Below are positions 1-10,168 of a DNA stretch of 64,000 nucleotides, in pieces. The notes beneath the pieces were generated by a model, which saw only the letters and a list, made by a program, of their open reading frames with translations, was not told where the DNA came from and searched no databases. Position 1 is the first letter of the stretch, and every line of letters starts with the position of its first letter. Source of the DNA: Pseudomonas anatoliensis (GTDB lineage Bacteria > Pseudomonadota > Gammaproteobacteria > Pseudomonadales > Pseudomonadaceae); NCBI RefSeq assembly GCF_017976235.1, contig NZ_JACVHC010000006.1:1-64000 (forward strand), written 5' to 3'. Position numbers and translations under genes: made by a program.

Positions 1-77
1 GAACTCAGCAGTGAAACGATGCATCGCCGATGGTAGTGTGGGGTTTCCCCATGTGAGAGTAGGTCATCGTCAAGATT
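1..77 (+). rRNA. rrf: 5S ribosomal RNA, 3' part
   Basis: The first 77 bases match the 3' two thirds of pseudomonad 5S rRNA as I know it. The internal 'gaactcagcagtgaaacg' segment is present, as is the closing 'gtaggtcatcgtcaagatt', which pairs with the missing 5' end. The window therefore starts inside the last gene of an rRNA operon. The 5' end lies outside the window. Confidence 0.93.
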
Positions 78-85
78 AAATTCCG

Positions 86-120
86 AAACCCCAATTGCGA
101 AAGCAGTTGGGGTTTTGTTT
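86..120 (+). terminator. Rho-independent terminator of the rRNA operon
   Basis: A strong hairpin (aaccccaattgc, loop gaaa, gcagttggggtt) is followed by a T-rich run. It lies 9 bases after the 5S end, as expected for the end of an rrn transcript. Confidence 0.9.
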
Positions 121-229
121 TGCCCGCAGGAAAGTTCTTACAGCATTCACGGACATCGTCCGGCTGTCATAGCCTGCCGACAATGCTAAGGTTCTGACCT
201 GGTTTTCGTATTTTTCCAAGGAAGTCTTT

Positions 230-3200
230 ATGCCGGACGCCCAGTCCCTCAACGCTGCATTCATGGTGGTTCAGAGCAATAGCCTGGACGAACTGCGCAG
301 CTTGGTGGTCAGCATCATGCGGCGCTATCCGCTGGCTCCCTTGGAGAACGAAATTGCGTTGGTGCAGAGTAACGGTATCGCACAATGGCTAAAACTGGCC
401 CTGGCTGAAGACCCAGAAGAAGGCGACCTCGGTGGCTGCGGCATTGCTGCGGCGATTGATGTGCAACTGCCTGGTAGCTTCATGTGGCAGCTCTACCGCA
501 TGGTTTTGGGACGTGAAGAAATTCCGGCCAAATCCCTGCTCGATAAAGCGCCACTGACCTGGCGCCTCATGCGTTTGCTACCCCAGGTCATCGACCGCGC
601 GCATTTCGAGCCGTTGCAACGCTTCCTCACCCACGACACTGATTTGCGCAAGCGTTATCAATTGTCTGAGCGTCTAGCGGATCTTTTCGACCAATACCAG
701 GTGTATCGGGCTGACTGGCTTGAGGATTGGGCCGAAGGGCGGCATCAATTGCGTAACGTCAGAGGCGAAGTAAAACCACTGCCCGAGACCAGTTGCTGGC
801 AAGCCGAATTGTGGCGTGCACTACTCAATGACGTAGGTGAACAAGGCATGGCGCAGAGTCGCGCCGGCGTTCACCAGCGATTCATCGAGCGTATCAACAA
901 CCTTGCGAAGGCTCCTGCTGGACTGCCATCGCGAGTGATCGTTTTCGGGATTTCGTCGTTACCGGCCCAGGTCCTTGAAGCGCTGGCTGGACTCGCGCGT
1001 TTCAGTCAGGTTCTGTTGTGTGTGCATAACCCTTGCCGTCACCACTGGGCCGATATCGTCGCCGACAAGGATTTGCTGCGTCACCAGTACAAGCGACAGT
1101 CCCGCAAGAGTGGAATGCCCGTCGTGCTGGATCCCGAAACACTGCACCAACATGCCCATCCATTATTGGCAGCATGGGGTAAGCAAGGTCGCGACTACAT
1201 CAACCTGCTCGACAGTTACGATGATCCGAACAGCTACCGCGCCGCATTTCGAGATGGCCGCATTGACCTGTTCAGCGAATCTGAGCCACACAATCTGCTC
1301 AATCAACTTCAGGACGATATCCTGGAGCTGCGTCCACTCAACGAGACCCGCGAGCACTGGCCTGCTGTTGATCTCAATGAAGACGATTCGATCCGTTTTC
1401 ATATTGCCCACAGCGCTCAGCGCGAAGTGGAAATCCTGCATGACCAGTTACTGGCGCGCTTCAGTGCCAATCCCGATCTGCGCCCTCGCGATGTGATCGT
1501 AATGGTGCCGGATGTCGACAGTTATGCACCGCATATACGCGCGGTGTTTGGTCAACTCGACCGGTATGACCCACGCTTCATTCCCTTCACATTGGCGGAT
1601 CAGGGGCAGCGTGGCCGCGACCCATTACTGATCGCGGTCGAGCACCTGCTCAAGCTGCCGGACAGTCGTTTCCCCGTCAGCGAAATCCTCGACCTGCTCG
1701 ACGTTCCGGCATTACGTGCCCGGTTCGGCGTAGAAGAGCGGGACTTGCCAACACTGCATCGCTGGATCGAAGGGGCGGGCGTCCGTTGGGGTATGAACGC
1801 CGAGCAGCGTGCCGGGCTCGGGCTGCCGGACGAGCTTGAGCAGAACAGCTGGCATTTTGGCCTGCGCCGAATGCTCTTGGGTTACGCCGTCGGTAGCGCC
1901 AACGCCTGCTCAGGGATCGAACCTTATGATGAAATCGGCGGCCTGGATGCCGCATTGATCGGGCCATTGGTGGCATTGCTCGATGCTCTGGAGCTCGCCC
2001 ATCAGCAGCTCACACAACCGGCTCAGCCCAAAGAGTGGGGACAGCGACTACAAGCGCTGATGCAGCTGTTCTTCAAAGCCAGTAATGAACATGACGACTA
2101 CTTGCTAACCCAACTGGAAGAGCTTCGCGAAACCTGGCTGGAGACCTGTGAGACGGTAGGTCTGATAGATGAACTGCCGCTGACGGTCGTCCGTGAAGCC
2201 TGGCTCGCCGGACTGGATCAGGGGCGTTTGTCTCAGCGTTTCCTGGCCGGTGCGGTGAACTTTTGTACGTTGATGCCGATGCGCGCCATACCCTTCAAGC
2301 TGGTCTGTTTGTTGGGGATGAACGACGGCGATTACCCTCGCGCGCAGCCCCCGCTGGACTTCGATCTAATGGGCAGCGACTACCGTCCTGGAGACCGCTC
2401 TCGGCGAGAAGATGACCGCTATCTGTTGCTCGAGGCGCTCCTGTCGGCACGTGATCAGCTCTATATCAGTTGGGTCGGCCGCAGCATTCGCGACAACAGC
2501 GAGCGACCGGCGTCGGTGCTGATTGGCCAGTTGCGTGATCACCTCGCCAGCGGCTGGCGATTGATCGACGAAAGCCAGGATCTGTTAGGCGCCATGACCG
2601 AAGAGCATCCGCTGCAGCCGTTTAGTGCGCGCTATTTCCATGAAGGCGATCAATTGTTCAGCTATGCCAGTGAGTGGCAGGTGTTGCATCAACAGCATGC
2701 GCCCCAAGCCCACGCAGAATTGCTCACGCCCTACATTCAGGAAGAACCTCTGAGCCTGGCCCTGCTACAGGATTTCCTGCGTAACCCGACACGACATTTT
2801 TTTACCCAACGACTCAAGGTGTATTTCGAAGCCGCCGAAGCTCCGCTGGCCGATGAAGAACCTTTTGTGCTGGACGCATTGCAGCGCTATACGCTCAGCG
2901 ACAGCCTGCTCGAAGCCGCTCTCATGCAACCGGACAATATCGATCAGGCACTCGAGGCTCAGGCCCGAAGGCTGCAAAACAGCGGATTGCTGCCCATGGC
3001 CGGTTTTGGCGAATGCTTGCAGAGGGAACTGATCGAACCGCTCCCTGACCTGTTGCAGCGTTATCAACAGCTACTGACGTTGTGGCCGACACCGGTGACT
3101 AGCGCGATCCCGGTTAATCTCGATTTTCAGGGGTTGCGGCTTGAAGGCTGGCTCGCAGGCCTGCATCAGCGCGCTGATGGTGGCCTGTTAGCCGTCACGA

Positions 3201-3682
3201 CCATTCCCAACAGCATCGGCTCGATCAAAAGTCGTAAGTGGCATCGGTTGACCAAACCGTGGGTCAATCATCTTGCCGCCTGCGCCAGCGGACTTTCACT
3301 GACCACGGCATTGGTCGCCAGTGACGACACATTGCTGCTGGAGCCGATGGAACAAGCCCGCGCGTTTAGCTTCCTTGGCGATTTACTCCTCGCCTGGCAG
3401 GCCGGCATGCGCCAACCATTGCCGATTGCGGTAAAGACCGCATTTGCCTGGCTGTCGCAGACCGATCCAGTCAAAGCCGACGCTGCTGCCCGTAAAGCCT
3501 ACGAAGGTGACGGGCAGACCAGCGAGGGCGAACGCCGTGAAAGCCCGGCATTGTCTCGACAATTTGCCGACTTCGACGCATTACTCACGGATGAGACGTT
3601 CTCCGGTTGGTGCGACACCCTGTACCGCCCCCTGCATGAAGCCCCTTGGCGGTCATTGTCCAGCGAAGGTCCACGCTCATGA
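230..3682 (+). CDS. recC: Exodeoxyribonuclease V subunit gamma (RecC)
   Basis: RecC is the Chi-recognising, non-enzymatic subunit of the RecBCD helicase-nuclease that resects double-strand breaks for RecA. The 1150-residue product is the usual length. It has the inactive SF1-like N-terminal fold start (a VQSNGIAQWLK segment near residue 45), the family motif PMRAIPFKLVCLLGMNDGDYPR-like around residues 682-703, and the C-terminal inactive nuclease-like domain. The ATG at 230 follows an aagga Shine-Dalgarno. The stop overlaps the recB start (ATGA), so recC, recB and recD form one translationally coupled unit. The recC-recB-recD order is that of pseudomonads; in E. coli ptrA lies between recC and recB. 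Nothing is degenerate. Confidence 0.97.
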   Translation: MPDAQSLNAAFMVVQSNSLDELRSLVVSIMRRYPLAPLENEIALVQSNGIAQWLKLALAEDPEEGDLGGCGIAAAIDVQLPGSFMWQLYRMVLGREEIPAKSLLDKAPLTWRLMRLLPQVIDRAHFEPLQRFLTHDTDLRKRYQLSERLADLFDQYQVYRADWLEDWAEGRHQLRNVRGEVKPLPETSCWQAELWRALLNDVGEQGMAQSRAGVHQRFIERINNLAKAPAGLPSRVIVFGISSLPAQVLEALAGLARFSQVLLCVHNPCRHHWADIVADKDLLRHQYKRQSRKSGMPVVLDPETLHQHAHPLLAAWGKQGRDYINLLDSYDDPNSYRAAFRDGRIDLFSESEPHNLLNQLQDDILELRPLNETREHWPAVDLNEDDSIRFHIAHSAQREVEILHDQLLARFSANPDLRPRDVIVMVPDVDSYAPHIRAVFGQLDRYDPRFIPFTLADQGQRGRDPLLIAVEHLLKLPDSRFPVSEILDLLDVPALRARFGVEERDLPTLHRWIEGAGVRWGMNAEQRAGLGLPDELEQNSWHFGLRRMLLGYAVGSANACSGIEPYDEIGGLDAALIGPLVALLDALELAHQQLTQPAQPKEWGQRLQALMQLFFKASNEHDDYLLTQLEELRETWLETCETVGLIDELPLTVVREAWLAGLDQGRLSQRFLAGAVNFCTLMPMRAIPFKLVCLLGMNDGDYPRAQPPLDFDLMGSDYRPGDRSRREDDRYLLLEALLSARDQLYISWVGRSIRDNSERPASVLIGQLRDHLASGWRLIDESQDLLGAMTEEHPLQPFSARYFHEGDQLFSYASEWQVLHQQHAPQAHAELLTPYIQEEPLSLALLQDFLRNPTRHFFTQRLKVYFEAAEAPLADEEPFVLDALQRYTLSDSLLEAALMQPDNIDQALEAQARRLQNSGLLPMAGFGECLQRELIEPLPDLLQRYQQLLTLWPTPVTSAIPVNLDFQGLRLEGWLAGLHQRADGGLLAVTTIPNSIGSIKSRKWHRLTKPWVNHLAACASGLSLTTALVASDDTLLLEPMEQARAFSFLGDLLLAWQAGMRQPLPIAVKTAFAWLSQTDPVKADAAARKAYEGDGQTSEGERRESPALSRQFADFDALLTDETFSGWCDTLYRPLHEAPWRSLSSEGPRS

Positions 3683-6600
3683 GCACGAAGACACCGCTGG
3701 CCCTGGCGTTCCCTCTGCGTGGCAGCCAGTTGATCGAAGCGAGTGCCGGTACCGGCAAAACCTTCACCATTTCTGCGCTCTATCTGCGGCTCATCCTCGG
3801 GCACGGCGGCGAATCGAGCGGGTTTTCCCGCGAATTGTTGCCTCCGCAGATCCTCGTGGTGACGTTCACCGACGCCGCGACCAAAGAGCTGCGCGAGCGA
3901 ATTCGTACGCGACTGGCGGAGGCGGCGAGGTTTTTCCGCGACGAGACTCCAGCACCTGATGGATTGATCGCTGATCTGCGCAATCAGTTCGATCCTCTGC
4001 AGTGGCCCGGTTGCGCCAACCGCCTCGATATTGCCGCGCAATGGATGGATGAAGCCGCCGTCTCGACCATCCACAGCTGGTGTCAGCGCATGCTGCGCGA
4101 ACATGCGTTCGACAGCGGCAGCCTGTTTACTCAATCCCTGGAAACCGATCACAGCGATTTACTGGGTGAAGTGCTGCGCGATTACTGGCGGCTGTTCTGT
4201 TACCCGATGCAGGGTGATGCGCTGAATTGGGTTCGTAGCAACTGGGGTGGACCTGCAGCGTTGCTACCCCGAGTGCGCGGACTGTTCGCCAGTGAGCGCG
4301 ACAGCGATGAAGGCAAGGCACCCGCTGAGCTGATCGAGGAGTGTTTGCAGGAGCGCCGCTCGGCATTGATCGAGTTGAAGATGCCTTGGCGTCAATGGGC
4401 GGACGAGTTGCTCGCCATCTGTCATCAAGGCGTTGCCAGCAAGACTGTCGATGGTCGCAAGATGCAGGCGCGTTACTTCGAGCCTTGGTTCGAGAAGCTC
4501 AAGGCTTGGGCCGAAGACGAGTCTTTGGAACAACTCGACATCGGTACCGGCTTCACCCGACTGACCCCCGACGGCATGGCCGAAGCCTGGAAGGGGCAGG
4601 CCCCGGATCATCCGGGGCTCGATGCCATGCCGGGGCTCAAGTCGAGTCTTGATTCTTTGCCAACGCCTGATGCCGCTGTCCTGCAGCACGCCGCCAAATG
4701 GGTCGGCGCGCGCTTCGAAGAAGAGAAGCGCCGTCGTGCCGAAATGGGTTTCGACGACATGCTGCTACGCCTGGATGCCGCGCTGCAATCCGACGGTGGC
4801 GAGCGTCTGGCAACGTTGATCCGCGAGCAATTCCCGGTCGCTTTGATCGACGAGTTCCAAGACACCGACCCGGTGCAATACCGCATCTTCGAAAGCATCT
4901 ATCGCATCGAAGACAACAACTCCGATACCGGTTTGTTTCTGATCGGCGATCCCAAGCAGGCGATTTACGCTTTCCGCGGTGCGGACATCTACACCTATTT
5001 ACGTGCCCGTCAGGCCACCACCGGCCGACTGCATACGCTGGGCACCAATTTCCGCTCCAGTCACGGCATGGTCAAAGCGGTCAACCATGTATTCGAACGC
5101 GCCGAGTCCCGAGAGCTGGGACGCGGCGCGTTTTTGTTCCGGGAGAAAAACGGCGAGAACCCGGTGCCGTTTCAACCGGTGGAATCTCAAGGTCGTAAAG
5201 AGAAACTGCAGATTGCCGGACAAGACATTGGCGCATTGAATGTCTGGCACTTGTCCACAGATCAACCGCTGTCGGGAGCGGTTTACAGGCAACAGTTGGC
5301 GGCTGCCTGCGCCAGCGAAATAACGGCATTGCTTAATGGCGGGCAAAACGGCAGCGCGGGGTTTGTTCAGGACGGTGAAGATTTCAGAGGGCTGCGGCCT
5401 TCGGATATCGCGATCCTCGTCCGCGACGGTAAAGAGGCTCAAGCGGTTCGCGGCGAGCTTGCCGCCCGCGGTGTGCGCAGCGTTTATCTGTCGGACAAGG
5501 ATTCGGTGTTCGCAGCCCAGGAGGCCCACGACCTGCTGTCCTGGCTCAAAGCCTGCGCCGAGCCGGATGTCGAACGTTCGCTCAAAGCCGCGCTGGCCTG
5601 TATCACTCTGAACTTGCCACTGGTTGAACTGGAGCGGTTGAATCAGGACGAACTGGTTTGGGAAGCTCGAGTCATGCAGTTTCGTGGCTATCGCGAACTC
5701 TGGCGCAAGCAAGGCGTGCTGCCGATGCTGCGTCGCTTGCTTCACGACTTCCATTTGCCACAGACCTTGATGACACGCAGCGATGGCGAGCGGGTGCTGA
5801 CCAACCTTCTTCACCTGTCCGAACTGATGCAACAGGCCGCCGCAGAGCTGGACGGCGAGCAAGCGCTGATCCGTCATCTGGCCGAGCTTCTGGCGTTGTC
5901 GGGGCAGGCCGGTGAAGAGCAGATCCTGCGCCTGGAAAGTGACGAGCAACTGGTCAAGGTTGTGACCATCCACAAGTCCAAAGGCCTTGAGTATCCACTG
6001 GTGTTCCTGCCATTCATCTGCTCGGCGAAACCCGTGGACGGCAGTCGATTGCCGCTGCATTACCACGACGCTACGGGCAAGGCTCAGGTGAGTCTCAAGC
6101 CGACCGTCGAGTTGATTGCGCAAGCGGACGAAGAGCGTCTCGCCGAAGATCTGCGTCTGCTCTATGTCGCCCTGACTCGCGCGCAACATGCCTGCTGGTT
6201 GGGCGTGACGGATCTCAAACGCGGCAATAACAACAGCTCGGTGCTGCACCTTTCTGCGCTGGGCTATCTGCTGGGTGGCGGTGCCTCTCTGGGTGAATCC
6301 AGTGGACTCAACCGTTGGTTGCAAGACTTGCAACAAGACTGCCCGGCTATCGACATCGGCGAAATGCCGCAACCCACCGACGAGCATTACCAGCCTCCGC
6401 GCAATGACGCCGTTCTCAGTGCCACGTTGCTGCCCAAGCGCAAGGCCAGTGAAAACTGGTGGATCGCGTCCTATAGCGCGCTGCGCATCAGTGATGTGCT
6501 GAGTGTCGGCAGTGATGAAGCACCGGACAGCCCGCAAGCTCAAAAGCTTTTCGATGACGAACGCCTCGACCCGGATGCACCGCGAGAGATTACAACCGGC

Positions 6601-7368
6601 GGCGCCGATATCCATCGCTTCCCCCGCGGCCCCAATCCGGGAACGTTTCTTCACGGTTTGCTGGAGTGGGCGGGTGATGACGGTTTCGCCGTTTCCCGCG
6701 AGGCGCTGGAGGATGCGATTGGCCGGCGCTGCAACCTGCGTGGCTGGGAAGGCTGGATCACCACCCTCAGTGACTGGTTGCAACACCTGCTCAAGTCGCC
6801 ACTGCCAATCGCTGGCGGGCAGCCACCGGTGATTCTCGAACAACTGACTCAGTACCGTGTCGAGATGGAGTTCTGGTTCGCCAGCCATAAAGTCGACGTG
6901 CTGAAACTCGACGAACTGGTACGCCAATTCACCCACAACGGTGTGGCCCGGGTTGGTGCAGAGCCGGTGCAACTCAACGGCATGTTCAAAGGCTTCATCG
7001 ATCTGACTTTTGAACACGATGGGCGCTATTACGTGGCCGACTACAAGTCCAACTGGCTGGGTGTGGACGATCTGGCCTATACCGAGCAGGCCATGGAACA
7101 ATCGATTCTGGACAACCGCTACGACCTGCAATACGTGTTGTATCTGTTGGCGTTGCATCGTCAGCTCAAGGCACGTTTGCCCGACTACGATTACGACCGG
7201 CATGTTGGCGGAGCGTTGTACCTGTTCTTGCGTGGCACTCGCTCAGACAGCCGTGGTGTGTACTTTGCCCGACCGCCTCGTGAGTTGATCGAGCGTCTCG
7301 ACCGGATGTTCCAGGGCAAACCCGAACCCAAGGCCGAACCCGCATGGGAACAGGGAGTCCTGCTATGA
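3679..7368 (+). CDS. recB: Exodeoxyribonuclease V subunit beta (RecB)
   Basis: RecB supplies the 3'-5' SF1A helicase and the only nuclease site of RecBCD, and loads RecA. The product has about 1229 residues. Walker A (EASAGTGKTF) lies at residues 18-27, the DEFQDTDP helicase motif II near 390, the TIHKSKGLEYP motif V near 766, and the C-terminal nuclease signature (VADYKSNWLG, metal and catalytic D and K) near 1118. I place the start at the ATG at 3679, which overlaps the recC stop and follows an aaggt element. An upstream in-frame TTG at 3646 has no comparable ribosome site. The stop overlaps the recD start. Confidence 0.97.
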   Translation: MSTKTPLALAFPLRGSQLIEASAGTGKTFTISALYLRLILGHGGESSGFSRELLPPQILVVTFTDAATKELRERIRTRLAEAARFFRDETPAPDGLIADLRNQFDPLQWPGCANRLDIAAQWMDEAAVSTIHSWCQRMLREHAFDSGSLFTQSLETDHSDLLGEVLRDYWRLFCYPMQGDALNWVRSNWGGPAALLPRVRGLFASERDSDEGKAPAELIEECLQERRSALIELKMPWRQWADELLAICHQGVASKTVDGRKMQARYFEPWFEKLKAWAEDESLEQLDIGTGFTRLTPDGMAEAWKGQAPDHPGLDAMPGLKSSLDSLPTPDAAVLQHAAKWVGARFEEEKRRRAEMGFDDMLLRLDAALQSDGGERLATLIREQFPVALIDEFQDTDPVQYRIFESIYRIEDNNSDTGLFLIGDPKQAIYAFRGADIYTYLRARQATTGRLHTLGTNFRSSHGMVKAVNHVFERAESRELGRGAFLFREKNGENPVPFQPVESQGRKEKLQIAGQDIGALNVWHLSTDQPLSGAVYRQQLAAACASEITALLNGGQNGSAGFVQDGEDFRGLRPSDIAILVRDGKEAQAVRGELAARGVRSVYLSDKDSVFAAQEAHDLLSWLKACAEPDVERSLKAALACITLNLPLVELERLNQDELVWEARVMQFRGYRELWRKQGVLPMLRRLLHDFHLPQTLMTRSDGERVLTNLLHLSELMQQAAAELDGEQALIRHLAELLALSGQAGEEQILRLESDEQLVKVVTIHKSKGLEYPLVFLPFICSAKPVDGSRLPLHYHDATGKAQVSLKPTVELIAQADEERLAEDLRLLYVALTRAQHACWLGVTDLKRGNNNSSVLHLSALGYLLGGGASLGESSGLNRWLQDLQQDCPAIDIGEMPQPTDEHYQPPRNDAVLSATLLPKRKASENWWIASYSALRISDVLSVGSDEAPDSPQAQKLFDDERLDPDAPREITTGGADIHRFPRGPNPGTFLHGLLEWAGDDGFAVSREALEDAIGRRCNLRGWEGWITTLSDWLQHLLKSPLPIAGGQPPVILEQLTQYRVEMEFWFASHKVDVLKLDELVRQFTHNGVARVGAEPVQLNGMFKGFIDLTFEHDGRYYVADYKSNWLGVDDLAYTEQAMEQSILDNRYDLQYVLYLLALHRQLKARLPDYDYDRHVGGALYLFLRGTRSDSRGVYFARPPRELIERLDRMFQGKPEPKAEPAWEQGVLL

Positions 7369-9473
7369 GCCGCACGTTTGCCGATCTGTTGCCGACACCG
7401 CTGGCAGCCGACAGCCTGTCGAGACTCTCGCCCCTGACAAGCGCCGATGACTTGTTGCTGTTGCTCACCCGCTGGGTCGAGCGTGGCTGGCTGCGTGCGC
7501 TGGACAAGGCATTCGTTGCATTTCTTCACGAGCTTGAACCCGATACCGATCCGTTGGTACTGCTCGCTGCGGCGTTGACCAGTCACCAACTCGGCCACGG
7601 TCATGTTTGTCTGGATTTGTTCGAAACCCTTAAAGCCCCCGATTTTGCCTTGTCGCTGCCACCCGAAGGCGACGTGCAAGGGGGCGTGTTGTTGCTGCCC
7701 TCACAATTGCTTGAAGCGCTCGATGGCGCACATTGGTGCAAGGCGTTGGCGGGCAGTGGACTGGTCGCACTGGCAGCCGATACCAGCGAAGCCGCGCAGA
7801 ATCGCCCACTGGTGTTGTCCGGAAAACGTTTATACCTGCGGCGCTACTGGGCTTACGAACGCCGCATCGATACGGCGTTGCGCCAGCGTCTCGCCCAAGG
7901 CGAGGCGACGCCGGATGACCTGCCGCAACGGCTCGATGAACTGTTCGGGGTGGCTAAAACCGATGAGGTGATCGACTGGCAGAAACTCGCCTGTGCCCTC
8001 GCTACCCGCGGTGCATTCAGTATCGTCACCGGTGGCCCGGGCACCGGCAAAACCACCACAGTGGTGCGCTTGCTCGCGTTGCTGCAAGCGCCAGCGGTGG
8101 AGGCTGGTCATCCGCTGCGAATACGCTTGGCTGCACCGACAGGCAAAGCGGCTGCGCGATTGACCGAATCCATCAGCCAACAAGTGCAATCGCTGAAAGT
8201 CGACGAAGACGTACGCGCAAAAATCCCCTGCGACGTGACCACTGTGCACCGCTTGCTGGGCAGTCGTCCCGGTACGCGACACTTCCGCCACCATGCCGGC
8301 AACCGTTTACCGCTGGATGTGCTGGTGGTCGACGAAGCGTCGATGATCGACCTGGAAATGATGGCCAACCTGCTCGACGCCCTGCCGGCCCATGCACGTC
8401 TGGTGCTGCTGGGTGACAAGGATCAGTTGGCGTCAGTAGAGGCCGGCGCCGTGTTGGGGGATTTGTGCCGAGATGCCGAAAGCGGTTGGTATAGCCCGCA
8501 GACTCGGCAATGGCTGGAGTCGGTCAGCGGTGAATCGTTGCAGGCCAGCGGCTTGCATGAGGATCTCGACGGCTCCCATCCGCTGGCGCAACAAGTGGTG
8601 ATGTTGCGTCACTCGCGGCGCTTCGGCGAAGGGAGCGGTATCGGCCAGCTCGCACGCCGGGTCAATCAGCAGTTGCCGGATGAGGCGCGTCAGTTGCTGG
8701 TAGCGGGGCACTATGACGATGTGTATTCGTTGCCGCTCAAGGGCGAGCACGATCACCAGCTCGAGCGACTCTTGCTTGAGGGCCATGGCGATGGACCGCA
8801 AGGCTATCGGCATTATCTGAGCGTGCTGCGTGATCAGCGTCCACCGCTCGGCAGGCCGCTCGAACACCCGGACTGGGTCAACTGGGCCCGGGAGGTCTTG
8901 CAGGCATTCGACACCTTCCAGCTGCTGTGTGCGGTGCGCAAGGGGCCATGGGGTGTGGAAGGTTTGAACCAGCGCATCACAGCTGCATTGCTCAAGGCGC
9001 GCCTGATCGACAACGACCAGCAATGGTACGAAGGTCGGCCAGTGCTGATGACTCGCAATGACTACGGTCTGGGCCTCATGAACGGGGATATCGGCATTGC
9101 CCTCAAACTGCCCGAGCGCGAGGGGCCTGACGCCGGCAAACCGGTGCTGCGTGTGGCTTTTCCGCGCAACGATGGCCAGGGTGGCGTGCGCTTTGTGTTG
9201 CCGAGTCGTTTGAATGATGTCGAAACCGTCTACGCGATGACCGTACACAAATCTCAGGGGTCGGAGTTCGCCCATACCGCATTGATCCTGCCGGACGCCT
9301 TGAACCCCGTGCTGACCAAGGAGCTGATCTATACCGGCATCACCCGCGCCAAGCATTGGTTCACCTTGATCGAACCGCGTGCCGGAGTTTTTGAAGAGGC
9401 CGTGCAGCGCAAGGTAAAACGCTTGAGCGGGTTGATGCTGGAACTGGAGGAGAGCGCCGAGCCCCGAGGATGA
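7365..9473 (+). CDS. recD: Exodeoxyribonuclease V subunit alpha (RecD)
   Basis: RecD is the 5'-3' SF1B motor of RecBCD. The product has about 702 residues, long for RecD (E. coli 608). It carries Walker A (GGPGTGKTTT, near residue 223), the DEASMIDL motif II near 323, and the C-terminal VHKSQGSEF and YTGITRAKHW motifs of the UvrD-like 2B domain. The ATG at 7365 overlaps the recB stop and follows 'cagggag'. An in-frame ATG at 7344 inside recB is less likely. This is the last gene of the recCBD unit. About 119 bases without an obvious hairpin follow before yfiR. Confidence 0.96.
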   Translation: MSRTFADLLPTPLAADSLSRLSPLTSADDLLLLLTRWVERGWLRALDKAFVAFLHELEPDTDPLVLLAAALTSHQLGHGHVCLDLFETLKAPDFALSLPPEGDVQGGVLLLPSQLLEALDGAHWCKALAGSGLVALAADTSEAAQNRPLVLSGKRLYLRRYWAYERRIDTALRQRLAQGEATPDDLPQRLDELFGVAKTDEVIDWQKLACALATRGAFSIVTGGPGTGKTTTVVRLLALLQAPAVEAGHPLRIRLAAPTGKAAARLTESISQQVQSLKVDEDVRAKIPCDVTTVHRLLGSRPGTRHFRHHAGNRLPLDVLVVDEASMIDLEMMANLLDALPAHARLVLLGDKDQLASVEAGAVLGDLCRDAESGWYSPQTRQWLESVSGESLQASGLHEDLDGSHPLAQQVVMLRHSRRFGEGSGIGQLARRVNQQLPDEARQLLVAGHYDDVYSLPLKGEHDHQLERLLLEGHGDGPQGYRHYLSVLRDQRPPLGRPLEHPDWVNWAREVLQAFDTFQLLCAVRKGPWGVEGLNQRITAALLKARLIDNDQQWYEGRPVLMTRNDYGLGLMNGDIGIALKLPEREGPDAGKPVLRVAFPRNDGQGGVRFVLPSRLNDVETVYAMTVHKSQGSEFAHTALILPDALNPVLTKELIYTGITRAKHWFTLIEPRAGVFEEAVQRKVKRLSGLMLELEESAEPRG

Positions 9474-9592
9474 AGGTTTCGGTGGATGAGGCTGAGTACT
9501 GACCATCCGGTCAGGAGTCCGTGCCTCGCTGGTGATTCTGCGCTGTGCTATCGTTGCGGCATCATCCCGTTACGATCCAAGAGAATCCCTGC

Positions 9593-10168
9593 ATGAAGGT
9601 GGCTGTCTGGGCGACAGAGCGCGTGTTTCGCTGCAAGCACGCAGTGCTTGTCGGTCTGCTCTGTTTGCTGGCGGGCGCTGCCGTCGCGCAACCGCAAACG
9701 CCGCCGGGCATGGCCGAACAGCGGGCGCAGGCGGTCACGCAAGTTGTGCTGGGTATTCTCAGTTACGCACGCTGGCCGGTAGAGCCTGCGCAACTGCGCC
9801 TGTGCATCGTCGGCCCCACTGAATACACCGATGATCTGGTCAAAGGCACTACTCAGGCCACCGGCAGGCCAGTTGTCGTGCATCGTCTGCTGGCCGACAA
9901 CCCGGCCATCGTCACCGAATGCGATGCGGTGTATATCGGCAAACTCACCGCAGATGAACGCACTCGGCTATTCGCTTCGCTGACAGGGCACCCGGTGCTG
10001 AGCATCAGCGAGTCCGACGATCAGTGCACAGTCGGCAGCCTGTTCTGTCTGCGCGTCGGCGATGAGCAGGTGTCCTTCGAAGTCAATCTCGACTCTGTTG
10101 CCCGCAGCGGCGTACGCATTCATCCAAGCGTGCTGCAGTTGTCACGCCGCAAATCGGCGGCACAATGA
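9593..10168 (+). CDS. yfiR: Periplasmic YfiR-family repressor of diguanylate cyclase YfiN
   Basis: The 191-residue product has an N-terminal hydrophobic signal sequence (about residues 15-35, ending near AVAQ) and a DUF4154/YfiR domain. It has the family's cysteines and the 'YVLGILSYARWP'-type opening. In P. aeruginosa, YfiR (TpbA-linked) sits in the periplasm and holds the inner-membrane cyclase YfiN inactive until redox or envelope stress releases it. The start at 9593 precedes MKVAVWATERVF; the longer frame from 9545 lacks a ribosome site. The stop overlaps the yfiN start (ATGA), so expression of repressor and cyclase is coupled. Confidence 0.92.
   Translation: MKVAVWATERVFRCKHAVLVGLLCLLAGAAVAQPQTPPGMAEQRAQAVTQVVLGILSYARWPVEPAQLRLCIVGPTEYTDDLVKGTTQATGRPVVVHRLLADNPAIVTECDAVYIGKLTADERTRLFASLTGHPVLSISESDDQCTVGSLFCLRVGDEQVSFEVNLDSVARSGVRIHPSVLQLSRRKSAAQ

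Noticed and set aside
4999..7203. Long antisense ORF (734 codons) opposite recB
   Set aside because: It lies wholly inside recB in another frame. High-GC codon bias leaves long stop-free antisense frames, and the product shows no domain.
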